DNA from: Branchiibius hedensis
GTDB lineage: Bacteria > Actinomycetota > Actinomycetes > Actinomycetales > Dermatophilaceae
NCBI RefSeq assembly: GCF_900108585.1
Contig: NZ_UESZ01000001.1
Location: forward strand, 2,480,001-2,544,000
Length of the DNA stretch: 64,000 bases
Reading direction: 5' to 3'
Part shown: one piece after another, positions 40,767 to 52,546 of the stretch
How positions within the stretch are numbered: position 1 is the first letter of the stretch
Layout of the letters: every line of letters starts with the position of its first letter
Made by a program: the position numbers and the translations under genes
Notes under the pieces: generated by a model
Told to the model about the DNA's origin: nothing
Database searches by the model: none
Seen by the model: only the letters and a program-made list of their open reading frames with translations

Positions 40767-40834
40767 CGACGGGACTCGAACCCGCACTCGAGCGATTTTA
40801 AGTCGCCTGCCTCTGCCGATTGGGCTACGAGGGC
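40758..40834 (-). tRNA. tRNA-Leu (anticodon UAA) with encoded CCA and short variable loop
   Basis: The minus strand folds as acceptor GCCCTCG/CGAGGGC, D-stem GCC/GGC, anticodon stem GGCGA/TCGCT with loop CTTAAAA (anticodon TAA), variable loop CGAGT, T-arm GCGGG-TTCGAGT-CCCGT and ACCA. It totals 77 bases. The anticodon reads UUA leucine codons. Leucine tRNAs normally have a long class II variable arm; this one has 5 bases, so the identity rests only on the anticodon. It lies 25 bases after the DUF501 gene. Confidence 0.85.
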
Positions 40835-40859
40835 GCGCTTAGCGTACGACGAGTGGCGG

Positions 40860-41351
40860 CTAACCCTGAACGCCGCAGCAACCGTTCGCCCACCACTGCG
40901 GCAACGCGGCCAGGGCTTCGTCACCCAGCGGGTTGATCCCCGGCCCGACGGCTAGGGAGTGTGCGACCAGGACGTGCAGACACTTGACGCGATCGGGCAT
41001 ACCGCCGGCTGAGATGCCGTCGATCTCAGGGACCTCACCCAACTCGGCGCGGCGACGCAGATAGTCCTCGTGCGCCCGGCGATACGCGGCCGACAGTTCG
41101 GGATCCTCCTGCAGGCGCTGCGACATCTCGCGCATCAGGCCACTGGCTTCCAGGGTGCTGATCGCGCCGGTCAGCCGGGGACACGTCGCGTAGAAGGTGG
41201 TCGGGAACGGGGTGCCGTTGGGCAGTCGCGGCAGCGTGCGCACCACGGCCGGGCAGCCACACGGGCAGCGCGCCGCGATCGCGACGACGCCACGAGGGGT
41301 GCGACCCAGTTGCTGCTCGACGGCAGCCAGGTCTGCGTCGGAGACGGTCAT
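40860..41351 (-). CDS. DUF501 family protein
   Basis: This 163-residue protein has the conserved cysteine/Pro-rich segment AARCPCGCPAVVRTLPRLPNGTPFPTTFYATCPRL near residues 27-62. The HVLVAHSLAVGPGINPLGDEAL block lies near the end, typical of DUF501. Function is unknown; the Cys pattern suggests metal binding. In mycobacteria the homologue (Rv1025) sits between the FtsB-like Rv1024 and the exopolyphosphatase gene. Here its ATG overlaps the ftsB stop (ATGA), and the expected ppx/gppA does not follow; instead tRNA-Leu and an IS copy do. Confidence 0.88.
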   Translation of the reverse strand: MTVSDADLAAVEQQLGRTPRGVVAIAARCPCGCPAVVRTLPRLPNGTPFPTTFYATCPRLTGAISTLEASGLMREMSQRLQEDPELSAAYRRAHEDYLRRRAELGEVPEIDGISAGGMPDRVKCLHVLVAHSLAVGPGINPLGDEALAALPQWWANGCCGVQG

Positions 41352-41869
41352 TTGCGAGTGGCAGCGCCCTGCACTGAAGACCACAGTTGGTCGTACCACG
41401 GCTGGGTCGGCTTGGCCGGGATGACATCGGTGCCGGCAGACTGGCGGGCCTGGCCGTCCTTATCGACGGTGACCGTCAGGGTCTGCCCCGGCTTCACGAA
41501 GCCGAGCCGCGACTTTGCTTGCTCCTCAACGTATTTCGGGTCATTCCACTGCTTGAGCTGCGCCTGTTTGTTGGCGATGTCCTGCTCCTGGGCATCGACC
41601 TGCGCCTGGGCCTGGTTGATCTGCGATCGCTGACCGAGGTAGCCACGCACCGTGGGGGTCAGCAGCACCGCGAGAAACAGCAGCAGGGCACCGATCCCGA
41701 CCATCCGCCGCATCGAACGAGGCGTACGTCGAGGGGCTGGGGCTGGTGCCGCCACGGAGGCGGGTTTCACGCTGGGGCGCGTGGTCGGCGTACCGGAACG
41801 GGGTCGGCTGGATGGCCGCGACGCGCTTTTGCCCGCACGGCGTTGACTGGTCGGACCGGCGCTCACCAC
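41348..41869 (-). CDS. ftsB: FtsB/DivIC-like septum formation initiator
   Basis: The protein has 173 residues. The first 50 are Pro/Ser/Arg-rich and cytosolic. One membrane span lies at about 56-74 (MVGIGALLLFLAVLLTPTV). A periplasmic coiled coil follows (QRSQINQAQAQVDAQEQDIANKQAQLKQWNDP), then the FtsB signature KYVEEQAKSRLGFVKPGQTLTV. FtsB bridges FtsL and FtsQ in the divisome. The order eno-ftsB-DUF501 is conserved in actinomycetes. The gene starts 62 bases after enolase, beyond a terminator-like hairpin, so it may also have its own promoter. Confidence 0.9.
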   Translation of the reverse strand: MVSAGPTSQRRAGKSASRPSSRPRSGTPTTRPSVKPASVAAPAPAPRRTPRSMRRMVGIGALLLFLAVLLTPTVRGYLGQRSQINQAQAQVDAQEQDIANKQAQLKQWNDPKYVEEQAKSRLGFVKPGQTLTVTVDKDGQARQSAGTDVIPAKPTQPWYDQLWSSVQGAATRK

Positions 41870-41884
41870 GAGAGAAATGTACGA

Positions 41885-41920
41885 CGCCCGGCCCGCCTCT
41901 TCGTGGAGGCGGGCCGGGCG
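41885..41920 (-). terminator. Hairpin terminator between eno and ftsB
   Basis: A perfect 15-bp stem, CGCCCGGCCCGCCTC (41885-41899) and GAGGCGGGCCGGGCG (41906-41920), has a 6-base loop, located 12 bases after the enolase stop on the minus strand. The following TCGTACATTTCTC is only weakly T-rich, so read-through into ftsB is likely partial. Confidence 0.75.
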
Positions 41921-41931
41921 TGCGCGCAGTC

Positions 41932-44435
<2,504 letters not shown>

Positions 44436-44467
44436 ACCCGATCACATTAGTAGGCGTTGCTGATCGA

Positions 44468-45391
44468 TCAGTCGTGGGGCGCGGACAGCCGACGCAGAGC
44501 GTCCCGCAGCGCCGCGTCAGCGCTCACCCCGTCGGCGCGGGCCTGCGCCACCAGCGCGAGCAATGCGCCACCCAGATCGTCCGATGGCGTGACCTCGACA
44601 CCCCGGCGAGCGGCCCGGTCCAACACCTTCTGCGCGATCAGCAGGCTGGACAGCGACACCGGGATCCCGGCCAGCAGGTCGTCCGCGCCGCGCTCAGGTT
44701 TCTCGGCCGCCTTGATCTGCTCCCACGCCGCCTCCACCTCTTCGGGCGTCTGCGCGTCGCCGTCGGCGAAGACGTGCGGGTGCCGGCGGATCAGCTTGGC
44801 GACCAGCCCGGCCGCGACATCATCGACGTCCCAGGGGGTTTCGGCTTCTTCGCCGATCCGGGAGTGGAAGAGCACCTGCAGCAACACGTCGCCGAGTTCT
44901 TCCACGAGATGCTCGCTCGAGCCGGTCTCGATCGCCTCGACCGTCTCGTGGGCCTCTTCCAGCAGGTACTTCGCGAGCGACTCGTGGGTCTGCTGGGCGT
45001 CCCACGGACAGCCGCCGGGCGACCGCAACGCGTCCATCGCCGCGACTGCATCCAGCAGCCGGGCGCCGGGCGGATCCCAGGATCCGACCAGCACCTCGAC
45101 CTCGGGCGGGTCATCCAGCGCGGACAACTCCTGCGCCAAGGCGTCGGTCAGACCGGGGTCACCATTGGGGAAACCGATCCACACCACGTCGTACGCCGAT
45201 CGGGCCAGTTCACGCGCATCGGCGGCGCCCGCTCGGACCGGGATCCCGGACGCGGCGACAGCAGCGGTCGTCGGGTCGTCCAGATCGGCGGCTCGCACCA
45301 CGGCAGCGCTCGACAGGGCGTTCCATGCGTCGCGGGTCAGCAACCCGGCGGGCAGCCGCGGACTCGTGACCAGCAGCGTCAGCCGGGGCAC
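44468..45391 (-). CDS. mazG: Nucleoside triphosphate pyrophosphohydrolase MazG
   Basis: The protein has 307 residues. The first ~100 look like a worn tetrapyrrole-methylase-like domain as in Mtb Rv1021, without obvious SAM motifs. The MazG core starts at MDALRSPGGCPWDAQQTHESLAKYLLEEAHETVEAIE; the two acidic helices LLEEAHETVEAIE and HLVEELGDVLLQVLFHSRI give the EExxE...ExxD metal site. A final helix LIAQKVLDRAARRGVE follows. MazG removes oxidised or aberrant NTPs, which fits the neighbouring mfd repair gene. It is 4 bases after the lipoprotein gene. Confidence 0.9.
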   Translation of the reverse strand: MPRLTLLVTSPRLPAGLLTRDAWNALSSAAVVRAADLDDPTTAAVAASGIPVRAGAADARELARSAYDVVWIGFPNGDPGLTDALAQELSALDDPPEVEVLVGSWDPPGARLLDAVAAMDALRSPGGCPWDAQQTHESLAKYLLEEAHETVEAIETGSSEHLVEELGDVLLQVLFHSRIGEEAETPWDVDDVAAGLVAKLIRRHPHVFADGDAQTPEEVEAAWEQIKAAEKPERGADDLLAGIPVSLSSLLIAQKVLDRAARRGVEVTPSDDLGGALLALVAQARADGVSADAALRDALRRLSAPHD

Positions 45392-45395
45392 CGGA

Positions 45396-45929
45396 TCAGG
45401 AGGCGGCGGGCGACGGTGAGGCGGAGATCCAGTTCGGGGCGATGCTGGTCGGGCCGACGCCCTTCTGCCAGGTGCCGTAGCGCGGGTTCAGTTGCACGTC
45501 AGCGGTGCTGATCAGTTTGGCCAACGCCGGCTGACCCTGCTCACTGGAGCGCAGCGCCTGGAAGTCCATGCTCGACTGCACGACGCTGATGGCCGAGGTG
45601 GACGGGTTCTTCACCGTCGCGGGGAAGGCCGCCTTGGCCTGCGCGGTCGAGGTGGCCACGCCGTACTTGCCGGCCAGCTGCGACAGTTCCGGATTCAGGG
45701 CCAGGAACACCGCCGCGGACTGGGAGTCGAAGTCGGCGTTGACCTTGCGCACGTCGATCAGGGCGTCCTGCACCTGCTCATTGGTGACGGTGGTGCCGTC
45801 GTACCGAGCGGCCACGTAGCCGTTCTGCACCACACTGTTGGAACCGCAGCCGCTCAACGCCATCGCGCCGGCCGCCATCGTCGCCGCTACCGCCAACTTC
45901 ACCTTCGCGCCCATCACACCCTGCATCAT
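45396..45929 (-). CDS. SurA N-terminal-like lipoprotein
   Basis: The protein has 177 residues from the ATG at 45927-45929, which overlaps the mfd stop by 4 bases (ATGA); other ATGs at 45926 and 45914 are possible. A lipoprotein signal (KVKLAVAATMAAGAMALSGCGS) is clear. The mature part, YDGTTVTNEQVQDALIDVRKVNAD, resembles the SurA_N chaperone helix region. It has no PPIase domain. In mycobacteria lpqU occupies the corresponding place but is a different type. A periplasmic chaperone-like function is only suggested. Confidence 0.75.
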   Translation of the reverse strand: MMQGVMGAKVKLAVAATMAAGAMALSGCGSNSVVQNGYVAARYDGTTVTNEQVQDALIDVRKVNADFDSQSAAVFLALNPELSQLAGKYGVATSTAQAKAAFPATVKNPSTSAISVVQSSMDFQALRSSEQGQPALAKLISTADVQLNPRYGTWQKGVGPTSIAPNWISASPSPAAS

Positions 45930-48900
45930 GCCAAAAGCACCTGTTCGATGAGTTCGGTGGCCCAATGCAGGATCGCCGTGTCCCGCAACGGCTCGCCACC
46001 CACCGGCGCGGTCCGCGGCATCGGCACCAGGATCTGCTGCATCGCTTCCTTGACCATCGTGCCCTTGTAGAGCCGCTCCAACTTCAGCTGCTGGCTCTCG
46101 CGCAGGGTGACCGGGCTGAACCGGACGAATTTGCCCTGCACCGCCACATCACTGATACCGGCCTTGCGCGCGACCGTGCGCAACCGGGCCACCTCGAACA
46201 GGTTGCGAACCGGCTCGGGGGCCTCGCCGTACCGGTCCTTCAACTCGGCGCCGATCTCGTCCAACGCACCCAGATCCTCGACGGTGGCCAGCTTCTTGTA
46301 GGCCTCCAGCCGTAGCCGCTCACCGGGGATGTAGTCGTGCGGCAGATGCGCGTCCACCGGCAACTCGATCTTGATCTCCACCGGTGCGGTGTCTGTCTCG
46401 CCGCGGAAGTCGGCGACGGCCTCGCCGACCATGCGCACGTAGAGGTCGAAGCCGACGCCGGCGATGTGCCCGGACTGCTCGCCACCGAGCAGGTTGCCCG
46501 CGCCGCGGATCTCCAGGTCCTTCATCGCCACCTGCATCCCGGCCCCGAGGTCGGTGTGGCTGGCGATGGTCTGCAGCCGGTCGGTCGCCGTCTCCGTCAG
46601 CGGCTTCTCCCCCGGGTAGAGGAAGTAGGAGTAGGCGCGCTCGCGTCCGCGACCCACGCGGCCCCGCAGCTGGTGCAACTGGGACAGCCCCAACCGGTCG
46701 GCGCTCTCGACGATCAGCGTGTTGGCGTTGGAGATGTCCAGGCCGGTTTCGACGATGGTGGTGCAGACCAGCACATCGGCCCGCCGCTCCCAGAAGTCGA
46801 CGACGACGTCCTCGAGCCGGTGCTCGGACATCTTGCCGTGCGCGGTGACGACGCGCGCGTCGGGGACGAGTTCGCGGATCCGGGAGGCGGTCTTCTCGAT
46901 CGACTGCACCTTGTTGTGCACGTAGAAGACCTGACCCTCGCGCATCAACTCGCGCTTGATCGCGGCGGCGACCTGCTGCTCCTGGTAGGCACCCACGAAG
47001 GTCAGGACCGGGTGGCGCTCCTCGGGCGGGGTTGCGAGAGTGGACATTTCGCGGATCCCGGTGACCGCCATCTCCAACGTACGTGGGATGGGGGTCGCCG
47101 ACATGGCGAGCACGTCGACGGCGGTCCGCAGGGCCTTGAGCTGCTCCTTGTGCTCGACACCGAAGCGCTGCTCCTCGTCCACGACGACCAGGCCGAGGTC
47201 CTTGAACTTCACCTCGTTGCCGAGCAACCGGTGCGTGCCGATCACGATGTCGACGGCACCGGAAGCCAGGCCCTCGATGACCTCCTTGGCTTCCTTGTCG
47301 CTCTGGAAGCGGGACAGCGCCTTCACCGTCACCGGGAAGCCGGCGTACCGCTCGCTGAAGGTCTGCACGTGCTGTTTGACCAGCAGTGTCGTGGGCACCA
47401 GGACCGCGACCTGCTTGCCGTCCTGCACCGCCTTGAACGCCGCGCGGACGGCGATCTCGGTCTTGCCGTAGCCGACGTCCCCGCAGATCAACCGGTCCAT
47501 CGGGACGGCCTTCTCCATGTCCGCCTTGACCTCGTCGATGCTGGAGAGCTGGTCGGGGGTCTCGACGTAGGCGAACGCGTCCTCCAACTCGCGTTGCCAC
47601 GGAGTGTCCGGGCTGAACGCGTAGCCGGGCGTGGCCATGCGAGCGCTGTAGAGGCGGATCAGTTCCGCGGCGATCTGCCGGACGTGTTTGCGGGCCCTGG
47701 ATTTGGTTGCCTGCCAGTCGGATCCACCGAGTTTGTTGACCGAGGGAGCTTCGCCGCCGACGTAGCGCGTGACCTGATCGAGTTGATCGGTGGGCACGAA
47801 GAGCCGATCGCCCGGCTGCCCACGCTTGGACGCGGCGTACTCGAGCACCAGATATTCGCGGGTGGCGCCCTGCACGGTGCGTTGCACCATCTCCACGAAC
47901 TTGCCGACGCCGTGCTGCTCGTGGACGACGAAGTCACCGGGTCGCAGCTGGAGCGGATCCACCACGTTGCGCCGCTTCGTCGGCATCCGGCGCATGTCTT
48001 TGGTGGATCCCTCAGCGCCGGTGCCACCGGTCAGGTCGGCCTCGGTGAGCACCACCAGTTCACTACTGGGCAGGGCGAATCCGGGCCCGAGGCACCCGGT
48101 CGACAGTTCGATCGAACCGGGCGACAGCTCCGTGAGCCCACGCGTGGCGAGGTCGTGCTCGGCCAACACTTCGGTGATCCGCCGCCCCAGCCCCGGACCT
48201 TCGGTGACGATCAGCACCCGTTGCCCGTCCGCGACGTACTGGCGCAGATCAGCCACCGCCTGCTCGGTGTTGCCGCGGTAGGCCGCGACCGGCGTACTGC
48301 CCAGATTGACTCTCTCCCCGGGCAATTCGTCCTCGGTGAAGGCGATCAGGTCCTCGTCGGTCGCGAAGGACGCGAACGACCACCAGGGCCGCCCGGTCTT
48401 CAGGGCATGTTCGCGCAACTCCTGCAGGGTCCAGTACGACGCGCTGCCGAGCACCGCGCGCAGGTCCACCGGCACCTGGTTGCCGGCGGCGGCGTTGCCC
48501 CAACTGGCCTCCAGGAACTCCTCACTGGTCGCGACCAGGTCATGGGCCCGCGTGCGCACCCGCTCCGGGTCGCACAGCACCACGTGCGTGCCAGGGCGCA
48601 GTACGTCGAGCACCGTCTCCATCTGGGAGCCCAACAGAGCGGGGGCAAGGGACTCCATCCCTTCCACCGCAATGCCTTCAGCCACCTTGTGCAGCATGTC
48701 GGCGACACCGGGCAACTGGTCGGCGAGCGCTCGCGCGCGGTCCCGGACGGCGTCGGTGAGCAGGAGTTCGCGGCACGGCGGCGCCCACAGGCCACCCTCG
48801 GCGATCTCCATGCTGCGCTGGTCGGCGACCTTGAAGTAGCGCACTTCCTCGATCGTGTCGCCCCAGAACTCCACCCGCAACGGGTGCTGCTCGGTCGGCG

Positions 48901-49465
48901 GGAAAACGTCGAGAATGCCTCCGCGGACGGCAAATTCGCCGCGTCGCTCGACCAGGTCGGTACGGGTGTAGGCAGCCGCCACGAGGTCCTCGACCACCTG
49001 CGAGAGGTCGGCATCCTGCCCGGCCGTGAGCGCGACCGGCGACAGATCGCCCAGGCCCTTGGCGATCGGCTGCAGCAGCGCCCGCACACTGGCGACGATC
49101 ACATCGACCGGACCGTGCTCGGGGGATGGGTGCGCCAGCCGGCGTAACACGGACAGCCGCTTGCCGACGGTGTCGCTGCGCGGGCTGAGGCGCTCGTGCG
49201 GCAACGTCTCCCAGCTGGGGAACTCGGCGATCCGCTCGGCGGGCAGGAAGGAGCGCAGCGCGGTCGCGAGATCGTCGGCCTCGCGGCCGGTGGCGGTCAC
49301 CGCCAGGATCGGCACGCCCGCGTCGCCGCCGGCCAGAACGGCCAACAACGGAGCCCGTAGACCGGGCGTGGTGGCGATGTCGACGAGGTCGGCATTCAGG
49401 TGGCGCAGGGTGCGTTGCACTCCGGCGTCGGAACGCAACAGCTTGAGCAGCGGGTCGAGAGTCAC
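45926..49465 (-). CDS. mfd: Transcription-repair coupling factor
   Basis: This 1179-residue Mfd displaces RNA polymerase stalled at DNA lesions and recruits UvrA. The UvrB-homology region comes first ([17 protein letters not shown]), then the RNA polymerase interaction domain around [20 protein letters not shown] and [29 protein letters not shown]. The RecG-like translocase follows, with Walker [18 protein letters not shown] and motif [19 protein letters not shown], and the C-terminal D7 regulatory domain last. Its GTG start overlaps the pth stop (GTGA). In M. tuberculosis mfd is likewise beside mazG and near pth, rplY and eno. Confidence 0.96.
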   Translation of the reverse strand: MTLDPLLKLLRSDAGVQRTLRHLNADLVDIATTPGLRAPLLAVLAGGDAGVPILAVTATGREADDLATALRSFLPAERIAEFPSWETLPHERLSPRSDTVGKRLSVLRRLAHPSPEHGPVDVIVASVRALLQPIAKGLGDLSPVALTAGQDADLSQVVEDLVAAAYTRTDLVERRGEFAVRGGILDVFPPTEQHPLRVEFWGDTIEEVRYFKVADQRSMEIAEGGLWAPPCRELLLTDAVRDRARALADQLPGVADMLHKVAEGIAVEGMESLAPALLGSQMETVLDVLRPGTHVVLCDPERVRTRAHDLVATSEEFLEASWGNAAAGNQVPVDLRAVLGSASYWTLQELREHALKTGRPWWSFASFATDEDLIAFTEDELPGERVNLGSTPVAAYRGNTEQAVADLRQYVADGQRVLIVTEGPGLGRRITEVLAEHDLATRGLTELSPGSIELSTGCLGPGFALPSSELVVLTEADLTGGTGAEGSTKDMRRMPTKRRNVVDPLQLRPGDFVVHEQHGVGKFVEMVQRTVQGATREYLVLEYAASKRGQPGDRLFVPTDQLDQVTRYVGGEAPSVNKLGGSDWQATKSRARKHVRQIAAELIRLYSARMATPGYAFSPDTPWQRELEDAFAYVETPDQLSSIDEVKADMEKAVPMDRLICGDVGYGKTEIAVRAAFKAVQDGKQVAVLVPTTLLVKQHVQTFSERYAGFPVTVKALSRFQSDKEAKEVIEGLASGAVDIVIGTHRLLGNEVKFKDLGLVVVDEEQRFGVEHKEQLKALRTAVDVLAMSATPIPRTLEMAVTGIREMSTLATPPEERHPVLTFVGAYQEQQVAAAIKRELMREGQVFYVHNKVQSIEKTASRIRELVPDARVVTAHGKMSEHRLEDVVVDFWERRADVLVCTTIVETGLDISNANTLIVESADRLGLSQLHQLRGRVGRGRERAYSYFLYPGEKPLTETATDRLQTIASHTDLGAGMQVAMKDLEIRGAGNLLGGEQSGHIAGVGFDLYVRMVGEAVADFRGETDTAPVEIKIELPVDAHLPHDYIPGERLRLEAYKKLATVEDLGALDEIGAELKDRYGEAPEPVRNLFEVARLRTVARKAGISDVAVQGKFVRFSPVTLRESQQLKLERLYKGTMVKEAMQQILVPMPRTAPVGGEPLRDTAILHWATELIEQVLLA

Positions 49466-50079
49466 GAGCGGGTAGGTCCTCCAGCGTGCACGGTGTTCTG
49501 CGCGTCGGTCAGACCGCGCTCGATCAGTAGTTCCGTCGCATCGGCGGCGTCATCCAGCAGGAACGGCAGCTCCTTGCGCTCGGTGGCGTTGAAATCCTTG
49601 AGCACGAAGGCGGCCGGGTCCATCCGGCCGGGTGGGCGTCCGATGCCGACGCGCACCCGCAGGTAGTCCTTGGTGCCGAGCGCGGCAGAGATGGACCGCA
49701 GCCCGTTGTGACCGCCCTCTCCCCCACCGCGCTTGAGGCGGATCGTGCCGGCATCGATGTCCAACTCGTCGTGGATCACGATGATCTGCTCGACCGGCAC
49801 CTTGAAGAAGTCGGCCAATCCCTTGACGGGAGAACCGGATTCGTTCATGTACGTCGTGGGGATGGCAATGACTGCGGGCGGCCCGGAGGTGCCGGGCCGC
49901 CCGAGTCGGATGCTGGCGGCACGAGCGCGCGCCTTGTGGGCGCGCAGCGTCGTGTCGTATCGGGTCGCGAGTTCGTCGATGACCATGGCCCCGACGTTGT
50001 GCCGGTTGCCGGCGTACGTCGATCCGGGATTACCGAGCCCGACGATCAACCAGGGGCTCACCGGTGAAACTCGCGACAC
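49462..50079 (-). CDS. pth: Peptidyl-tRNA hydrolase
   Basis: This 205-residue Pth releases tRNA from prematurely dropped peptidyl-tRNA. Signature residues are the [21 protein letters not shown] block with Asn and catalytic His, [37 protein letters not shown] with the catalytic Asp, and [12 protein letters not shown]. The start at 50079 lies 4 bases after the rplY stop, so they form one operon. It is coupled to mfd by a GTGA overlap. Confidence 0.95.
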   Translation of the reverse strand: MSRVSPVSPWLIVGLGNPGSTYAGNRHNVGAMVIDELATRYDTTLRAHKARARAASIRLGRPGTSGPPAVIAIPTTYMNESGSPVKGLADFFKVPVEQIIVIHDELDIDAGTIRLKRGGGEGGHNGLRSISAALGTKDYLRVRVGIGRPPGRMDPAAFVLKDFNATERKELPFLLDDAADATELLIERGLTDAQNTVHAGGPTRS

Positions 50080-50083
50080 ATGA

Positions 50084-50740
50084 TCACTCCTCGGTGGACT
50101 CCGCGGCGTCGCCGTCCTCGGCGGCCTCCGGCTCGTCCTTCTCGATGCCGGCCTCGGCCTCAGCGCTCTCCAGCTCGGCCTCGAGCTCCTCGGCGGTGAC
50201 CTGGGCGGTGACGTTGACGACCAGCAGGTCCTCGTCGGCGATCAGCGTCGAACCGGCGGGCAGGGTGACGTCCTTGGCCAGGATCTGGCTGCCGGCCGCC
50301 AAGCCCTCGATGGAGACCACGATGCTCTCGGGGATCGACATCGGGTCGCTCTCGATGGACAGGGTGTTGTTCTCCAGGACCACGTTGGTCTCCGGGCCCG
50401 CCTCGCCCTCCAGGTGCACGGCGACGTCGACGGTGACCTTCTCGCCCTTCTTGACGATGACCAGATCGACGTGGTCGATGACCGGCTTGATCGCGTCGCG
50501 CTGCACGTCCTTGGCCAGCGCGAGCTGCTCGTCACCGTCGATGACCAGGGTGAGGATGGCGTTGGGGTTCTTCAGCGCCAGCATCGTGTCGTGGCCCGGC
50601 AGGGTCAGGTGCTGCGGGTCGGTGCCGTGGCCGTAGAGGACGGCGGGGATCTTGTGGTCGCGGCGGATGCGGCGGGCGGCGCCCTTGCCGAATTCGGTGC
50701 GCTTCTCGGCGATCAGACGGTTGTCGGATTTGGTGGCCAT
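50084..50740 (-). CDS. rplY: 50S ribosomal protein L25/general stress protein Ctc
   Basis: This 218-residue two-domain L25 (CTC form) binds 5S rRNA. The N-terminal domain reads [31 protein letters not shown], and the C-terminal beta domain includes [17 protein letters not shown] and [27 protein letters not shown]. An acidic tail of Glu/Ala/Asp follows, common in high-GC actinomycetes. The start at 50738-50740 is preceded by GAAGGACCTG. Order rplY-pth is widely conserved. Confidence 0.94.
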   Translation of the reverse strand: MATKSDNRLIAEKRTEFGKGAARRIRRDHKIPAVLYGHGTDPQHLTLPGHDTMLALKNPNAILTLVIDGDEQLALAKDVQRDAIKPVIDHVDLVIVKKGEKVTVDVAVHLEGEAGPETNVVLENNTLSIESDPMSIPESIVVSIEGLAAGSQILAKDVTLPAGSTLIADEDLLVVNVTAQVTAEELEAELESAEAEAGIEKDEPEAAEDGDAAESTEE

Positions 50741-51042
50741 GTCAGGTCCTTCAGGCTTCGCGGATGGATTCGGTGGCGCCTCGACGCGGGACGCGGCATG
50801 AACCGACGCGTGCAGGCACGAACACTGGCCTGAACCTTGTCGATCACGGAGCCGCTCACGCAGCGTCCCTCGCCGAGGCAACGTCGTTCATCGTACGGCG
50901 AGTGGCAGCACCCGCCCAAATTCAGCCCGTTCGCCCTCCCGCTCATTCAGCTTTCAACCAGTTGACCATCAGATGTTTGACAGGTCCTGCACAGGAATAC
51001 CTATGCTCGGCGGCACCCCCAACCCCTCACGAAGGACAACCG
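50741..51042 (+). promoter_or_regulatory. 302-base divergent intergenic region with a promoter candidate for the phospholipase gene
   Basis: The region separates rplY (minus) and the phospholipase A2 gene (plus). TTGACA at 50977-50982 and TATGCT at 51002-51007 could be -35/-10 boxes, but the 19-base spacer is long. GAAGGA at 51031-51036 is a fitting ribosome site for the ATG at 51043. I see no other structure in it; open frames here lack coding character. Confidence 0.4.
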
Positions 51043-51516
51043 ATGCGCAAGCTCCTGGCGATTGCCGCCATCTCGACCGTCAGCTTCGCCCCCATGGTCT
51101 CCGCGGACGCCATCTCCAAGAAGGACGTGGCCAAACAGGTCACCATGGAGCGGGTGTACGGCCCGAAGTACGGGCAGTATTACGGCAAGTACGGGCTCAA
51201 CTGGGGCCACAACGGTTGCTCGATCCCGTCCGGCGCCGGGATCCCCTCCCCACAACTCCAGGCAGCGCTGGCGGCCGTCAAGGTGTGGGGCGGCTTCTTC
51301 AAGAAGTCCTGCGATCGCCACGATTTCGGCTACCGCAACCACAAGGTCAGCGGCTACAGCCGGTCCACGGTGGACAGCAAGCTGCACGCCAACATGGTGT
51401 ACCAGTGCAAGCAGAAGGACTGGCCCGGCCCCGATGCCGTCGCCGAGAAGCCCTGCCTAGCTGCGGCTCAGACGATTTACCGCGCCGTCCAGATCGGCGG
51501 TTGGACCCACTGGTAA
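51043..51516 (+). CDS. Secreted phospholipase A2, actinobacterial/fungal type
   Basis: This 157-residue protein has a Sec signal peptide (about 1-21, cleavage near VSA-DA). The mature enzyme carries NGCSIPSG at 57-63 and the active-site helix KKSCDRHDFGYRNH with the catalytic His93-Asp94 pair. Four cysteines (59, 90, 122, 138) would form two disulfides, as in the Streptomyces violaceoruber PLA2 family. It likely cleaves the sn-2 ester of phospholipids outside the cell with Ca2+. It breaks up the otherwise minus-strand block between rplY and prs and is convergent with prs. Confidence 0.9.
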   Translation: MRKLLAIAAISTVSFAPMVSADAISKKDVAKQVTMERVYGPKYGQYYGKYGLNWGHNGCSIPSGAGIPSPQLQAALAAVKVWGGFFKKSCDRHDFGYRNHKVSGYSRSTVDSKLHANMVYQCKQKDWPGPDAVAEKPCLAAAQTIYRAVQIGGWTHW

Positions 51517-51525
51517 ACCGAAGGG

Positions 51526-51577
51526 GCCGACCGCTGGGTTTGCTGCCCGTATGTCCGCAGCAAACTCAGTGGTCGGC
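51526..51577. terminator. Bidirectional terminator-like hairpin between phospholipase A2 and prs
   Basis: The arms 51526-51545 and 51558-51577 pair over 20 positions with two G-U wobbles, loop 12 bases. The right arm includes the last codons of prs, so the hairpin serves the end of both convergent genes. T runs are short (GTTTGCTG), so it is only likely intrinsic. Confidence 0.6.
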
Positions 51578-52546
51578 GAACATGCTGGTCACCGAACCGT
51601 CACCGAAGACCTGGCTGATCGCTTCGGCCAGCAGCGGCGCGATGGGCAGCACCGTCAGTCCCTCGAACTGCTTGTCCGGGCCGACGGGCAGGGTGTCGGT
51701 GACGATGACCTCACGGGCCACCGAGTCGCTCAACCGTTGGACCGCGGGGCCGGAGAAGATCGCGTGCGTGGCAGCGATGATGACGCTGGCCGCACCGTCC
51801 TTCATCAGGGCTTCCGCGGCGTGGCAGATGGTGCCACCGGAGTCGATCATGTCGTCGACCAGGATGCAGGTGCGCCCCTCGACCTGACCGATGACGCGGT
51901 TGGCGACCGACTCGTTGGGCCGGGTGACGTCGCGAGTCTTGTGGATGAAGGCCAGCGGGGCGTTGTTTAACCGCCGCGACCACGACTCCGCCACCTTGAT
52001 CCGGCCGGCGTCGGGAGAGACGACGACGAGGTCCTCATCGCCGTACTTGTCTGAGACGTAGTCGGTCAGGATCGGCAGCGCCTGCAGGTGGTCGACCGGG
52101 CCGTCGAAGAAGCCCTGGATCTGGTCGGTGTGCAGGTCGACCGCGATCAACCGGTCGGCGCCGGCGGTCTTGAACAGGTCGGCCATCAGTCGGGCGCTGA
52201 TCGGCTCGCGGCCGCGGGACTTCTTGTCCTGGCGGGCGTAGCCGTAGAACGGGGTGACCACGGTGATCCGCTTGGCCGAGGCCCGTTTGAGCGCATCCAC
52301 CATGATCAGGTGCTCCATGATCCAGGTGTTGATGGGCGCGGTGTGGCTCTGGATGACGAACGCGTCGCAACCCCGCACCGATTCCTCGAAGCGCACGTAC
52401 AACTCGGTATTCGCGAAGTCGTAGGCGGCGGTCGGGACCAACTCGGTGCCCAGTTCCTTGGCCACGTGCTGCGCCAGGTCCGGGTGGGCCCGCCCGCTGA
52501 AGACCATCAGGTTCTTCTCGGTGGTGCGCTGAATGCCGATGTTCAT
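51566..52546 (-). CDS. prs: Ribose-phosphate pyrophosphokinase (PRPP synthetase)
   Basis: The enzyme has 326 residues from the ATG at 52544-52546 and makes PRPP from ribose 5-phosphate and ATP for nucleotide, His and Trp synthesis. Conserved features are LMVFSGRAHPDLAQ, the ATP-site YARQDKKSRGREPISARL, the signature DRLIAVDLHTDQIQGFFDGPVDHL and the PRPP loop CILVDDMIDSGGTI. The start overlaps the glmU stop by 4 bases (ATGA). glmU-prs coupling is typical of actinomycetes and firmicutes. Confidence 0.96.
   Translation of the reverse strand: MNIGIQRTTEKNLMVFSGRAHPDLAQHVAKELGTELVPTAAYDFANTELYVRFEESVRGCDAFVIQSHTAPINTWIMEHLIMVDALKRASAKRITVVTPFYGYARQDKKSRGREPISARLMADLFKTAGADRLIAVDLHTDQIQGFFDGPVDHLQALPILTDYVSDKYGDEDLVVVSPDAGRIKVAESWSRRLNNAPLAFIHKTRDVTRPNESVANRVIGQVEGRTCILVDDMIDSGGTICHAAEALMKDGAASVIIAATHAIFSGPAVQRLSDSVAREVIVTDTLPVGPDKQFEGLTVLPIAPLLAEAISQVFGDGSVTSMFADH

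Noticed and set aside
46337-49147. A 936-residue open frame opposite mfd
   Set aside because: It is the antisense shadow of mfd with the same His/Leu/Val/Asp-rich composition typical of such shadows; no start signal or motif.
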